This document shows positions 7,463 to 14,905 of a stretch of DNA of 64,000 nucleotides, in pieces; position 1 is the first letter of the stretch, and every line of letters begins with the position of its first letter. The position numbers and the translations under genes are program-made. Origin of the DNA: UBA2882 sp045542735 (GTDB lineage Bacteria > Bacillota > Clostridia > Lachnospirales > Lachnospiraceae); the NCBI GenBank assembly GCA_045542735.1, contig JAZQLQ010000018.1, positions 10,470 to 74,469 on the forward strand, in the 5' to 3' direction. The notes beneath the pieces were generated by a model, which worked only from the letters and a program-made list of their open reading frames with translations, made no database searches and had not been told where the DNA came from.

Positions 7463-9085
7463 GTGAATTACATGTTAGGTGCAGACGCAATGGTAAAATG
7501 TCTGGAAGCGGAAGGTGTAAAAGCAGTATTTGGTTATCCAGGTGTTGCTATTTGTCCGTTTTACAACAGTATTTTGGAGTCTGATATTGAAAGTGTTTTA
7601 GTTAGAACAGAACAGAATGCGGCCCATGCAGCAAGTGGTCTTGCAAGAGTTACGGATGGTATCGGTGTGTGTGCCGTTACCAGTGGTCCAGGTGCAACCA
7701 ATCTGATTACGGGTATTGCAACCGCATTTGCAGACAGTATTCCGATGATCTGTATTACCGGTCAGGTAAACAGTGAATTGTTGGGAAGTGACGTATTCCA
7801 GGAAGCAGATATCACAGGTGCGACAGAATCCTTTGTTAAATACAGCTATCTGGTAAAGAATGTAGAGGATATTCCCCGCGTATTTAAAGAGGCGTTTCAT
7901 ATTGCCACAACCGGTCGTAAAGGTCCTGTATTGATTGATGTGCCCATTGATATTCAGAATGCAAAGATTAGTAAATTTGAATATCCCGAGGAGGTTTCTT
8001 TAAGAACCTACAAGCCTACGGTAAAAGGTCATATCCAGCAGATTAAAAAAGTGGCAAAAGAACTGGAAAAAGCAAAACGTCCCATTATCTGTGCCGGAGG
8101 TGGTGTTGCCCTTTCTCAGGCGAGAGAAGAATTGGTGAAATTTGCAGAGGATAATCAGATTCCTGTTGTATCCACCATGATGGGTATTAGCGTGATGCCC
8201 ACCAAACATCCTTTATACTTTGGTATGGTTGGAAATAACGGTAAACCCTATGCAAACCGTGCTATGAATGAAGCAGATCTTATCATTATGGTTGGTGCCA
8301 GAGTGGCAGACCGTGCCATCAGTCAGCCGGATTTGTTAATCAGCAATAAAACTTTAGTACATATCGATGTTGACCCTGCCGAGATTGGTAAAAATGCAGG
8401 CCCCAACATTCCTTTGGTTGGTGATGCAAAGCATATTTTTGAGGATATGTTGGAACGGGATTTTGAAGGTGACTATACAGAGTGGTTACATACATTAAAT
8501 GAATATAGAACAACAATGGAGCCCAAGAGAAGTGAGCATCCTGGTTTTGTAGATCCTGCAGCATTTATTACAAAACTTTCCGAAAAAATGGAAGATGATG
8601 CAATCTATGTGGCGGACGTAGGACAGAATCAGATTTGGTCCTGTGCTTACCATGTAGTAAAAAATGGACGTTTCTTAACATCCGGTGGTATGGGCACCAT
8701 GGGTTACTCGATTCCGGCGGCTATGGGAGCAAAATATGCACTGAAAGACAAACAGGTTATTGCTGTTTGTGGTGATGGTTCCTTCCAGATGTCCCTGATG
8801 GAGTTGGCAACCATGAGACAGCATGGCATCAAGAGTAAAGTCATCGTACTCAAAAACAACTATCTTGGTATGGTTAGACAGTATCAGCACTTCACATATA
8901 AAGACAATTACTCCGTTGTAGATTTGTCCGGAAGCCCTGATTTATCCAAGATTGCAGAAGCTTACGGTATGCCTTTTATCCGTGTTTCCAATATGGATGA
9001 GGCAGATAAAGCCATTGATGAATTCTTAAGTTGCGAAGAGGCATGCCTGATGGAATGTCTGGTAGACCCCATGGATTTAGTATAA
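7463..9085 (+). CDS. ilvB: Acetolactate synthase, catalytic (large) subunit
   Basis: A thiamine-diphosphate enzyme that condenses pyruvate with pyruvate or 2-oxobutyrate, the first shared step of valine and isoleucine synthesis. The catalytic glutamate lies in VLVRTEQNAAHAASG near residue 50. GPGATNLITGIATA follows, and the diphosphate-binding GDGSF...KNNYLGMVRQ motif starts near 435. At 540 residues it has normal length. Two starts are possible: GTG at 7463 behind GAAAGG, or ATG at 7472 behind AGGTG; the ATG gives MLGADAMVKC, closer to the usual start. The regulatory subunit gene follows after 13 bases, so the two are cotranscribed. The enzyme is expected to be inhibited by valine or other branched-chain residues through the small subunit. 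Confidence 0.93.
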   Translation: MNYMLGADAMVKCLEAEGVKAVFGYPGVAICPFYNSILESDIESVLVRTEQNAAHAASGLARVTDGIGVCAVTSGPGATNLITGIATAFADSIPMICITGQVNSELLGSDVFQEADITGATESFVKYSYLVKNVEDIPRVFKEAFHIATTGRKGPVLIDVPIDIQNAKISKFEYPEEVSLRTYKPTVKGHIQQIKKVAKELEKAKRPIICAGGGVALSQAREELVKFAEDNQIPVVSTMMGISVMPTKHPLYFGMVGNNGKPYANRAMNEADLIIMVGARVADRAISQPDLLISNKTLVHIDVDPAEIGKNAGPNIPLVGDAKHIFEDMLERDFEGDYTEWLHTLNEYRTTMEPKRSEHPGFVDPAAFITKLSEKMEDDAIYVADVGQNQIWSCAYHVVKNGRFLTSGGMGTMGYSIPAAMGAKYALKDKQVIAVCGDGSFQMSLMELATMRQHGIKSKVIVLKNNYLGMVRQYQHFTYKDNYSVVDLSGSPDLSKIAEAYGMPFIRVSNMDEADKAIDEFLSCEEACLMECLVDPMDLV

Positions 9086-9098
9086 TAGAGGTGACAGC

Positions 9099-9584
9099 AT
9101 GAAAAAAATATATTCGGTTTTAGTTGAAAACAGATCCGGTGTACTTGCAAAAGTAGCGGGCCTGTTTTCCAGAAGATGTTTTAATATTGATTCCCTTGCC
9201 GTAGGTGAGACGGATGATCCGGAAGTATCCTGCATGACCATTGTCAGCAGCGGTAATGAGCGTACCATCGAGCAGATTGAAAAGCAGATGAATAAAAAGC
9301 TGGATGTCATCAAAGTAAAATCCTTTGATCAGGCAAACAGTATCTCCAAAGAAATGATGCTTATGAAGGTAAAATACAATAAAAATAACCGCAGGGACAT
9401 TATGGAAATCTGCGATTTAATGAATGCAACCATCGAAGATATGAGTAAATCCTATATGATTATCCAGATTTGTGATGCGCCGGACAAGGTAAAACTTCTG
9501 ATTGACATGTTTGCATCGGTCAGCATTGTGGAAGTGGCAAGAACCGGAACGGTAGCCTTGGCAAAATGTAGTGATAATGAATAG
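9099..9584 (+). CDS. ilvN: Acetolactate synthase regulatory (small) subunit, first copy
   Basis: A 161-residue ACT-domain protein. Residues 1-75 form the ACT domain (SVLVENRSGVLAKVAGLFSRR), which binds the feedback amino acid. Residues 80-160 match the small-subunit C-terminal domain (MLMKVKYNKNNRRDIMEICD, then VEVARTGTVAL). It follows ilvB in the same operon. The ACT domain has a changed loop, CFNIDSLAVGETDDPEVSCM, where the second copy and most family members have the more usual GYNIESITAGxTxDP. This suggests a different effector affinity. A strong second-copy paralogue lies 116 bases downstream. The symbol could equally be ilvH. Confidence 0.88.
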   Translation: MKKIYSVLVENRSGVLAKVAGLFSRRCFNIDSLAVGETDDPEVSCMTIVSSGNERTIEQIEKQMNKKLDVIKVKSFDQANSISKEMMLMKVKYNKNNRRDIMEICDLMNATIEDMSKSYMIIQICDAPDKVKLLIDMFASVSIVEVARTGTVALAKCSDNE

Positions 9585-9597
9585 AAAAGCTTTTTCC

Positions 9598-9663
9598 TAT
9601 AACTTATAGTTATAATCAGCATAAGGCTTGTTCATACGTTGACAAAGGCATAATTATGCTGAT
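9598..9663 (+). promoter_or_regulatory. Three dyads between the two ilvN genes (candidate operator)
   Basis: TATAACT-TAT-AGTTATA (9598-9614) is a perfect 17-base dyad. ATCAGCATAA (9615-9624) and TTATGCTGAT (9654-9663) are perfect 10-base inverted arms. GCATAATTATGC (9648-9659) is a perfect 12-base palindrome lying between the -35 and -10 boxes. The last placement is what one expects of a repressor operator. Confidence 0.6.
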
Positions 9664-9668
9664 AAAAT
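9639..9668 (+). promoter_or_regulatory. Promoter of the second ilvN gene
   Basis: TTGACA (9639-9644), 18 bases, TAAAAT (9663-9668). A perfect 12-base palindrome fills most of the spacer. It allows the second ilvN and ilvC to be driven apart from ilvB. Confidence 0.75.
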
Positions 9669-9700
9669 AGGACACAGCACATAAGAAAGCAGGTATTTAT

Positions 9701-10198
9701 ATGCAGAAAAAAGTGTTTCAGTTATTGGTAGACAACACATCCGGTGTATTAAGCCGTATTTCCGGATTGTTCAGTAGACGTGGTTACAATATCGAGAGTA
9801 TTACAGCAGGCGGTACTGCTGATCCAAGATATACCCGTATTACTATCGTAACAAGTGGTGATGATGAGATTTTGGATCAGATTGAAAAACAGGTTGCAAA
9901 GCTTGTGGATGTACGCGATATCAAAGTGTTGGAGCCTGACGCATCTGTATTCAGAGAGCTCGTTATGATTAAGGTTAAAGTTGATGCGGATAACAGACAG
10001 TCTGTGATTTCCATCGTAGATATTTTCCGTGCAAAGGTTGTTGACGTTGCACCGGATTGTCTGACGGTTGAGATTACCGGTAACCAGAGCAAGATTGAAG
10101 CCTTCATCAATATGCTTGAGGGATATGAAATCTTAGAGCTTGCCAGAACCGGTATCACAGGTCTTGGCAGAGGTACAGACAACGTTACCTATTTGTAA
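9701..10198 (+). CDS. ilvH: Acetolactate synthase regulatory (small) subunit, second copy
   Basis: A 165-residue full-length small subunit: ACT domain at residues 1-78 (QLLVDNTSGVLSRISGLFSR, RGYNIESITAG) and the C-terminal domain to the end (VMIKVKVDADNRQSVISIVD, ILELARTGITGLGRG). This copy is closer to the common family sequence than the first one. It has its own promoter and AAAGCAGG ribosome site, and is followed by ilvC after 69 bases. Two adjacent and divergent small subunits beside one large subunit suggest two regulatory forms of one enzyme, or one acting on a large subunit encoded elsewhere. That is inference. Confidence 0.88.
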   Translation: MQKKVFQLLVDNTSGVLSRISGLFSRRGYNIESITAGGTADPRYTRITIVTSGDDEILDQIEKQVAKLVDVRDIKVLEPDASVFRELVMIKVKVDADNRQSVISIVDIFRAKVVDVAPDCLTVEITGNQSKIEAFINMLEGYEILELARTGITGLGRGTDNVTYL

Positions 10199-10267
10199 TT
10201 ATTGAGAATCGGTTAGAAAAACTAACATTCTAAGATAAATTAATTAAGTTTTCAGGAGGAAATAAAC

Positions 10268-11293
10268 ATGTCACAGGACGCAAAAATCTTTTATCAGGAA
10301 GATTGTAACTTATCTTTATTAGAAGGTAAAACAATCGCAATTATCGGTTACGGAAGCCAGGGTCATGCTCATGCATTGAACTTAAAAGATTCCGGATGCA
10401 ACGTTATTATCGGTCTTTATGAAGGCAGCAAATCTTGGGCAAAAGCTGAAGCTCAGGGATTTGAAGTTTATACAGCAGCAGATGCAGCAAAGAAAGCTGA
10501 TATCATCATGATCCTTATCAATGATGAGAAACAGGCTGACTTATACAAAAACGACATCGAGCCCAACTTAGAAGAAGGCAATATGTTAATGTTCGCTCAT
10601 GGTTTCAACATTCACTTTGGAGCAATTGTACCTCCTAAATTCGTTGACGTTACCATGATCGCTCCCAAAGGACCCGGACATACTGTACGTAGTGAGTACC
10701 AGGTTGGTAAAGGTGTTCCTTGTTTGATCGCTGTACATCAGGATGCTACAGGAAAAGCTCAGGATATGGCATTAGCATATGCTTTAGGTATCGGTGGAGC
10801 AAGAGCCGGTGTATTAGAGACAACATTCCGTACAGAGACAGAGACTGACCTCTTCGGTGAGCAGGCAGTTCTTTGCGGTGGTGTATGTGCATTGATGCAG
10901 GCTGGTTTTGAGACCTTAACAGAAGCTGGTTACGACCCCAGAAATGCTTACTTTGAGTGTATCCATGAGATGAAATTAATCGTAGACTTGATTTACCAGT
11001 CCGGTTTCTCCGGAATGAGATACTCCATCTCCAACACAGCTGAGTACGGTGACTATATCACAGGTCCTAAGATCATTACAGAAGAGACAAAGAAAGCTAT
11101 GAAGAAAGTCCTTTCCGATATTCAGGATGGTACTTTTGCAAAAGAATTCTTATTGGATATGTCTGATGCGGGACGTCAGGTTCACTTCAAAGCTATGAGA
11201 AAGTTAGCAAGTGAGCATCCTTCAGAAGTAGTTGGTGAAGATATCCGTAAATTATACAGCTGGAACGGCGAAGAGAAATTTATCGACAACTAA
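10268..11293 (+). CDS. ilvC: Ketol-acid reductoisomerase (class I)
   Basis: A 341-residue enzyme that isomerises and reduces acetolactate or acetohydroxybutyrate, using NAD(P)H and magnesium; it is the second step of valine and isoleucine synthesis. The Rossmann motif is IIGYGSQGHAHALNLKDSG near residues 25-43. The conserved segments GPGHTVRSEY (about 137) and LFGEQAVLCGG (about 196, with magnesium-binding residues) are intact. The length matches the short class I form. AGGAGG lies 8 bases before the ATG. Strongly biased codons suggest high expression. A strong terminator follows. Confidence 0.96.
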   Translation: MSQDAKIFYQEDCNLSLLEGKTIAIIGYGSQGHAHALNLKDSGCNVIIGLYEGSKSWAKAEAQGFEVYTAADAAKKADIIMILINDEKQADLYKNDIEPNLEEGNMLMFAHGFNIHFGAIVPPKFVDVTMIAPKGPGHTVRSEYQVGKGVPCLIAVHQDATGKAQDMALAYALGIGGARAGVLETTFRTETETDLFGEQAVLCGGVCALMQAGFETLTEAGYDPRNAYFECIHEMKLIVDLIYQSGFSGMRYSISNTAEYGDYITGPKIITEETKKAMKKVLSDIQDGTFAKEFLLDMSDAGRQVHFKAMRKLASEHPSEVVGEDIRKLYSWNGEEKFIDN

Positions 11294-11314
11294 TTACAAA
11301 ATATACCAAAATTT

Positions 11315-11345
11315 AAGCCTCGGACTTTTCAGTCCGGGGCTTTTA
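11315..11345 (+). terminator. Rho-independent terminator after ilvC
   Basis: AAGCCTCGGACT and AGTCCGGGGCTT form a stem around TTTC, followed by TTAT. One mismatch in the stem. Confidence 0.88.
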
Positions 11346-11400
11346 TGATATGATAACAAGGATTTTATTTATTTGATTGTGAGAGAAAGGGGACATGATA

Positions 11401-12387
11401 ATGAATACTTATGATCCGTCAGGAATGAATCAAAATAATCCGAATCAGATGCAGATGCCGCCACAGCAGATGCAGCAGGGGAATCCGTATGCACAACAGG
11501 GCAATCCCTATATGCAACAGGGGAATCCGTATGCACAGCAAGGTAATCCCTACATGCAGCAAGGTAATCCCTATATGCAACAACCCGGAGGCGGATATAA
11601 CCGTAACTATGGTGCAAAGGAAAAAGCGCCCAATGTATTTAAACAGTTTGCATATTCTTTTGTTCCGCCTAAATATAATGAATTAGCAAAAGTACGGACC
11701 GGTGGAATGATTGGATTTGTTACTTTACTTGCACTTGTTTTTTCTTTGATTTCCTTTGCGGATTTTTCGTACGTAATGTTTTCTAATAATGGTATGACGG
11801 ATTTAATAGAGCAGGCTCCGGATTTTGCAGTGGAAGATGGTGAATTCTGGATTGAAGAAGAGGTTTTTTACGAAGAAGACGGTCTGTATGTTTATATTAC
11901 GGATGAAGTGGATGAATTTACATATGATGACGTTAAGGATTTGCGTGAAGAAGGCTACACGGATATCATGCTGATTAGTGAGGAAAATTTGTGCCTTTAT
12001 CAGGATTATGAATATCAGGAATTGCCTTTTGAAGATATGAAAGGCATGGACTTTGATAGAGATTGGCTTGCAGATACTTTGATGCCCATGCTTTGGTTAA
12101 TTGTAGCAGTTGGCTATGTATTTTTCTTTGTGGGCAGAATTTTGTGGTACTTTTTATGTGCTGCCATTTATATGCTCATTGGTATGTTGATTGCACTTTG
12201 CGCTAATAAGCAAATTTCATCCGGCAATTTGTTTAGGGCAGCTGTTTATTCCAAGGTGTTTATGTTTGTGATTGCTTCACTTTGGGCGTTATTACCCATT
12301 GGTATCGGCATTCCTTGGTTGTTGAGAGTAATTGCAACTTGCGTATTTATGGGATTTGCAATCCAGTATTTACCGCGTAAATGGTAG
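11401..12387 (+). CDS. DUF1189-like membrane protein with N-terminal QQGNPY repeats
   Basis: The start at 11401 is preferred over the ATG at 11395 because AAAGGGG then lies 8 bases upstream. The first 65 residues are a disordered Gln/Pro/Asn-rich tail with five 7-residue repeats QQGNPY(A/M). Then comes FKQFAYSFVPPKYNELAKVR, which resembles the opening of DUF1189 membrane proteins. A first membrane segment lies near residues 100-125, then an acidic extracellular-side domain rich in Glu/Asp (EFWIEEEVFYEEDG), then three or four membrane segments to the C terminus. Two related genes follow directly. Function unknown; a scaffold or envelope-stress role would be a guess. Confidence 0.6.
   Translation: MNTYDPSGMNQNNPNQMQMPPQQMQQGNPYAQQGNPYMQQGNPYAQQGNPYMQQGNPYMQQPGGGYNRNYGAKEKAPNVFKQFAYSFVPPKYNELAKVRTGGMIGFVTLLALVFSLISFADFSYVMFSNNGMTDLIEQAPDFAVEDGEFWIEEEVFYEEDGLYVYITDEVDEFTYDDVKDLREEGYTDIMLISEENLCLYQDYEYQELPFEDMKGMDFDRDWLADTLMPMLWLIVAVGYVFFFVGRILWYFLCAAIYMLIGMLIALCANKQISSGNLFRAAVYSKVFMFVIASLWALLPIGIGIPWLLRVIATCVFMGFAIQYLPRKW
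11473..11577 (+). repeat. Five 21-base tandem repeats coding QQGNPY(A/M)
   Basis: Five in-frame 21-base units encode QQGNPYA, QQGNPYM, QQGNPYA, QQGNPYM and QQGNPYM. Units differ at wobble positions (CAGCAGGGG, CAACAGGGC, CAGCAAGGT), so the repeat is old or kept at the protein level, although slippage could still change its copy number. Confidence 0.85.
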
Positions 12388-12411
12388 ATAAGATTTAAGA
12401 AGGAGAAAAAG

Positions 12412-12519
12412 ATGTATACATATGATCCGAATGCAAATAAAAAGAATGTAGATAGCGAGAATATGAATTCTTTAAATGAAGAGGATTTATTCTTGGCGGG
12501 AGGATTTGATTCTTTTTCG
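12412..12519 (+). repeat. Duplicated 108-base 5-prime gene segment, copy 1
   Basis: About 100 of 108 bases match 13190-13297, coding the same 35-residue N terminus. Similarity falls away sharply after the GGFDSFS codons. The ribosome site and about 10 bases before the ATG are also alike. Confidence 0.85.
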
Positions 12520-13137
12520 CCGAATCAAACAGCTAATAACAGTATGCATCAGCCGGTGGGACAAATGGAACTGGATCCTTCTTGGAATGTAGAACGTTGG
12601 AAAAATAAGTACGAATTAAAATTTTTTGAGCAACTAAAACTATCTTTTTTTCCGTTGAAGTATGACAGATATAGGGAAATGTCCGTAGATGGAATAAAAT
12701 TATTTATAAGAAAAGATGTAGCATTTGAGTTGTTGGTCTCTTTTATTATAATATTGATAGCGTTTAATGTTCATCCGTTTTTTAGAGCGCTGATGCCCGA
12801 ATATGGGATAAATGATCCAATGGTTATATTGACGATTGCAGTTGTGTTGGGAATTTCAGCGGCAATCACAATACTTATATTTCCGTTTTTTATTCGTATT
12901 GGAGCATGGATATTCCGATGGATTATTCGTTTGTTTTGTTTGCTTGGTAAAAAGAATCTGAGTGATACCAGTTTATATGCATTGTCAATCTATTCCACCA
13001 TACCATTTCGGTTGATAAAAATGTTTTGTATATTTTTGCCGATTGATGTGATTTTAAATGCACAAACATCAATTGCTGTTTTGGATGTGGTGGTACCACT
13101 TATTATTATTTCATTAGCTATTCCTCGAATGGATTGA
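12412..13137 (+). CDS. YIP1/DUF1189-like membrane protein, tagged copy 1
   Basis: A 241-residue protein in three parts. Residues 1-36 (MYTYDPNANKKNVDSENMNS, then LNEEDLFLAGGFDSFS) are almost identical to the next gene. A variable linker to about 65 follows. Residues 70-241 are a membrane domain that opens with FFEQLKLSFFPLKYDRYREM, the same layout as FKQFAYSFVPPKY in the gene before, and hold four or five hydrophobic segments. ALSIYSTIPF near 195 resembles the Yip1-type segment. GAAGGAG ribosome site; 24 bases after the previous gene. Function unknown. Confidence 0.55.
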   Translation: MYTYDPNANKKNVDSENMNSLNEEDLFLAGGFDSFSPNQTANNSMHQPVGQMELDPSWNVERWKNKYELKFFEQLKLSFFPLKYDRYREMSVDGIKLFIRKDVAFELLVSFIIILIAFNVHPFFRALMPEYGINDPMVILTIAVVLGISAAITILIFPFFIRIGAWIFRWIIRLFCLLGKKNLSDTSLYALSIYSTIPFRLIKMFCIFLPIDVILNAQTSIAVLDVVVPLIIISLAIPRMD

Positions 13138-13189
13138 GCTACATACACAAAGTAAACTAATAGTTACCAAGAGTTTAGGAGGGGAAAAG

Positions 13190-13297
13190 ATGTATACATA
13201 TGATCCGAATGCCAACAAAAAGAATGTAGATAGCGAGAATATGAATTCTTTAAATGAAGAGGATTTATTCTTAGCGGGGGGATTTGACTCCTTTAGT
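13190..13297 (+). repeat. Duplicated 108-base 5-prime gene segment, copy 2
   Basis: Second copy of the 12412-12519 segment. Differences are mostly synonymous, apart from the last codons, which points to purifying selection or recent gene conversion of the tag. Confidence 0.85.
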
Positions 13298-13915
13298 GAA
13301 CCAAACAACAATCTGAATGTGGGAACTCCATATATGTCAAATGTGGAACAGTATGGTGTGACACAAGAAGCGATGAATAAATGGAAACCTGCACGTGTAT
13401 TGAGTTTTAATGAACAGTTTCAGATTTCATTTAATCCCATGAAATACGATTTGTATAAAAGTCTGACTATTGCAGATGTTAAAGCTTTTATAAAACAATT
13501 CTCGCATATTCTTGTTATAGTCTTAATGATTGAGTTGATTTTATATATGAATTTCAGTCAGACTGCAAAGATGGCCGGAGTGACAGGGCTTAATCTTTTT
13601 ATGATTATTTTTTATCTGATTTGGTGGGGTATATGTTGGGTGATTATGCCATTGAGTTATCGTATCTATGCATGGTTTTACCGGCTCATAGCAAAATTAA
13701 TCTGTATGATAAGCGGTAAAAATCCCGGGGATGATTATCTGTACTGTATATCAGTATATCCCTTGGTGCCGTCTATGATGTGTGGTGTGATTGCAATACT
13801 GTTTATCTTTGGAAATGTTTCAATGGCTCAGGTTTTAATTGTGGGTGCTATTGCATCAGTGAGTAATTTGATTCCATTTATTTATATGATTATTGCAATC
13901 TTACGCACAAACTAG
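13190..13915 (+). CDS. YIP1/DUF1189-like membrane protein, tagged copy 2
   Basis: A 241-residue paralogue of the preceding gene. The first 36 residues are nearly identical (the DLFLAGGFDSFS tag), the linker is unrelated, and the membrane domain from about residue 75 (FNEQFQISFNPMKYDLYKSL) is clearly related but far diverged. Four or five membrane segments follow; YCISVYPLVPSMM near 190 looks like a Yip1-type motif. AGGAGGGG lies before the ATG. Duplication with strong retention of the cytosolic tag suggests that the tag binds a common partner. No promoter or terminator separates it clearly from copy 1. Function unknown. Confidence 0.55.
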   Translation: MYTYDPNANKKNVDSENMNSLNEEDLFLAGGFDSFSEPNNNLNVGTPYMSNVEQYGVTQEAMNKWKPARVLSFNEQFQISFNPMKYDLYKSLTIADVKAFIKQFSHILVIVLMIELILYMNFSQTAKMAGVTGLNLFMIIFYLIWWGICWVIMPLSYRIYAWFYRLIAKLICMISGKNPGDDYLYCISVYPLVPSMMCGVIAILFIFGNVSMAQVLIVGAIASVSNLIPFIYMIIAILRTN

Positions 13916-13972
13916 ATGGTGCGCATAAAATAAAAATATATAAAGGTTACAGACAAAAAGGAGACAGCAATA

Positions 13973-14905
13973 GTGATTTACGATAATGTTCTTGATTGTA
14001 TGGGAAGAACCCCCATTATCCGATTAAACAGAATGGTGCCGGAGGATTCGGCAGAGGTTTTGGTCAAATTTGAAGGCTTGAATGTAGGAGGTTCCATTAA
14101 GACAAGAACTGCTTACTATATGATTAAGCAGGCTGAAAAAGAAGGCAAGATTAATAAAGATACCATCATTGTAGAGCCTACCAGTGGTAATCAGGGTATT
14201 GGTCTGGCATTGGTTGGTGCAGTAAAAGGATATAAGACTGTGATTATCATGCCCGATTCTGTCAGTGAAGAGAGAAGAAAATTAGTGAGACATTATGGCG
14301 CTGAAGTGATTGTAGTACATGATGCGGGCAATATCGGAGATGCTATTGAAGAGTGTACACAGATAGCCTTAAGGATGGCGGCAGAAAATCCCAATGTGTA
14401 TGTACCGCAGCAGTTTGAAAATCCTGCCAATCCTATGGTTCATCGTAGACATACTGCTTTGGAGATTATGGAGCAGGTGGCAGGTCCCATTGACGGATTT
14501 TGTTCCGGTATCGGTACAGGTGGTACCTTAAGTGGTAATGGAGAAGTATTGAAGGCGCACAATCCGGATATTACCATCTGGGCTGTAGAGCCGGAGAATG
14601 CAGCAATCCTTGCCGGAGGAACCATCGGTACACATTTACAGATGGGTATTGGTGATGGATTGATTCCTAAGAACCTTAATCAAAAAATATATGATGATAT
14701 CTATGTAGTAAGTGATGAAGAGGCAATTCAGACAGCCAGGGATTTGGCAAAGTTGGAAGGCTTGATGTGTGGTATTTCCAGTGGAACCAATGTGGCGGCA
14801 GCGCTTGCTATGGCAAAGAAATTAGGAAAGGGCAAAACTGTTGTGACAGTCCTGCCCGATACTGCAGAAAGATATTTCTCTACACCTCTGTTTGATGGAG
14901 AGTAG
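13973..14905 (+). CDS. cysK: Cysteine synthase (O-acetylserine sulfhydrylase) family
   Basis: A 310-residue PLP enzyme expected to join O-acetylserine and sulfide into cysteine. The PLP lysine lies in LNVGGSIKTRTAYYMI near residue 42; the usual partner is KDR, here KTR. The substrate loop is EPTSGNQGIGLA near 70 and the phosphate-binding glycine run is GIGTGGTLSG near 182. The start is GTG with AAAAGGAGA upstream. The C terminus overlaps the convergent lysR gene by 26 bases. Some fold-II relatives (cystathionine beta-synthase-like) share these motifs, so the exact donor is not certain. Confidence 0.85.
   Translation: MIYDNVLDCMGRTPIIRLNRMVPEDSAEVLVKFEGLNVGGSIKTRTAYYMIKQAEKEGKINKDTIIVEPTSGNQGIGLALVGAVKGYKTVIIMPDSVSEERRKLVRHYGAEVIVVHDAGNIGDAIEECTQIALRMAAENPNVYVPQQFENPANPMVHRRHTALEIMEQVAGPIDGFCSGIGTGGTLSGNGEVLKAHNPDITIWAVEPENAAILAGGTIGTHLQMGIGDGLIPKNLNQKIYDDIYVVSDEEAIQTARDLAKLEGLMCGISSGTNVAAALAMAKKLGKGKTVVTVLPDTAERYFSTPLFDGE

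Noticed and set aside
10199..10267. T-box or leader peptide before ilvC
   Set aside because: No T-box sequence, run of branched-chain codons or attenuator hairpin is visible.
11369..11617. 82-codon open frame on the minus strand
   Set aside because: It is the antisense of the 21-base repeat. The HTDSP/AYRD repeats come only from the reverse of the QQGNPY codons.
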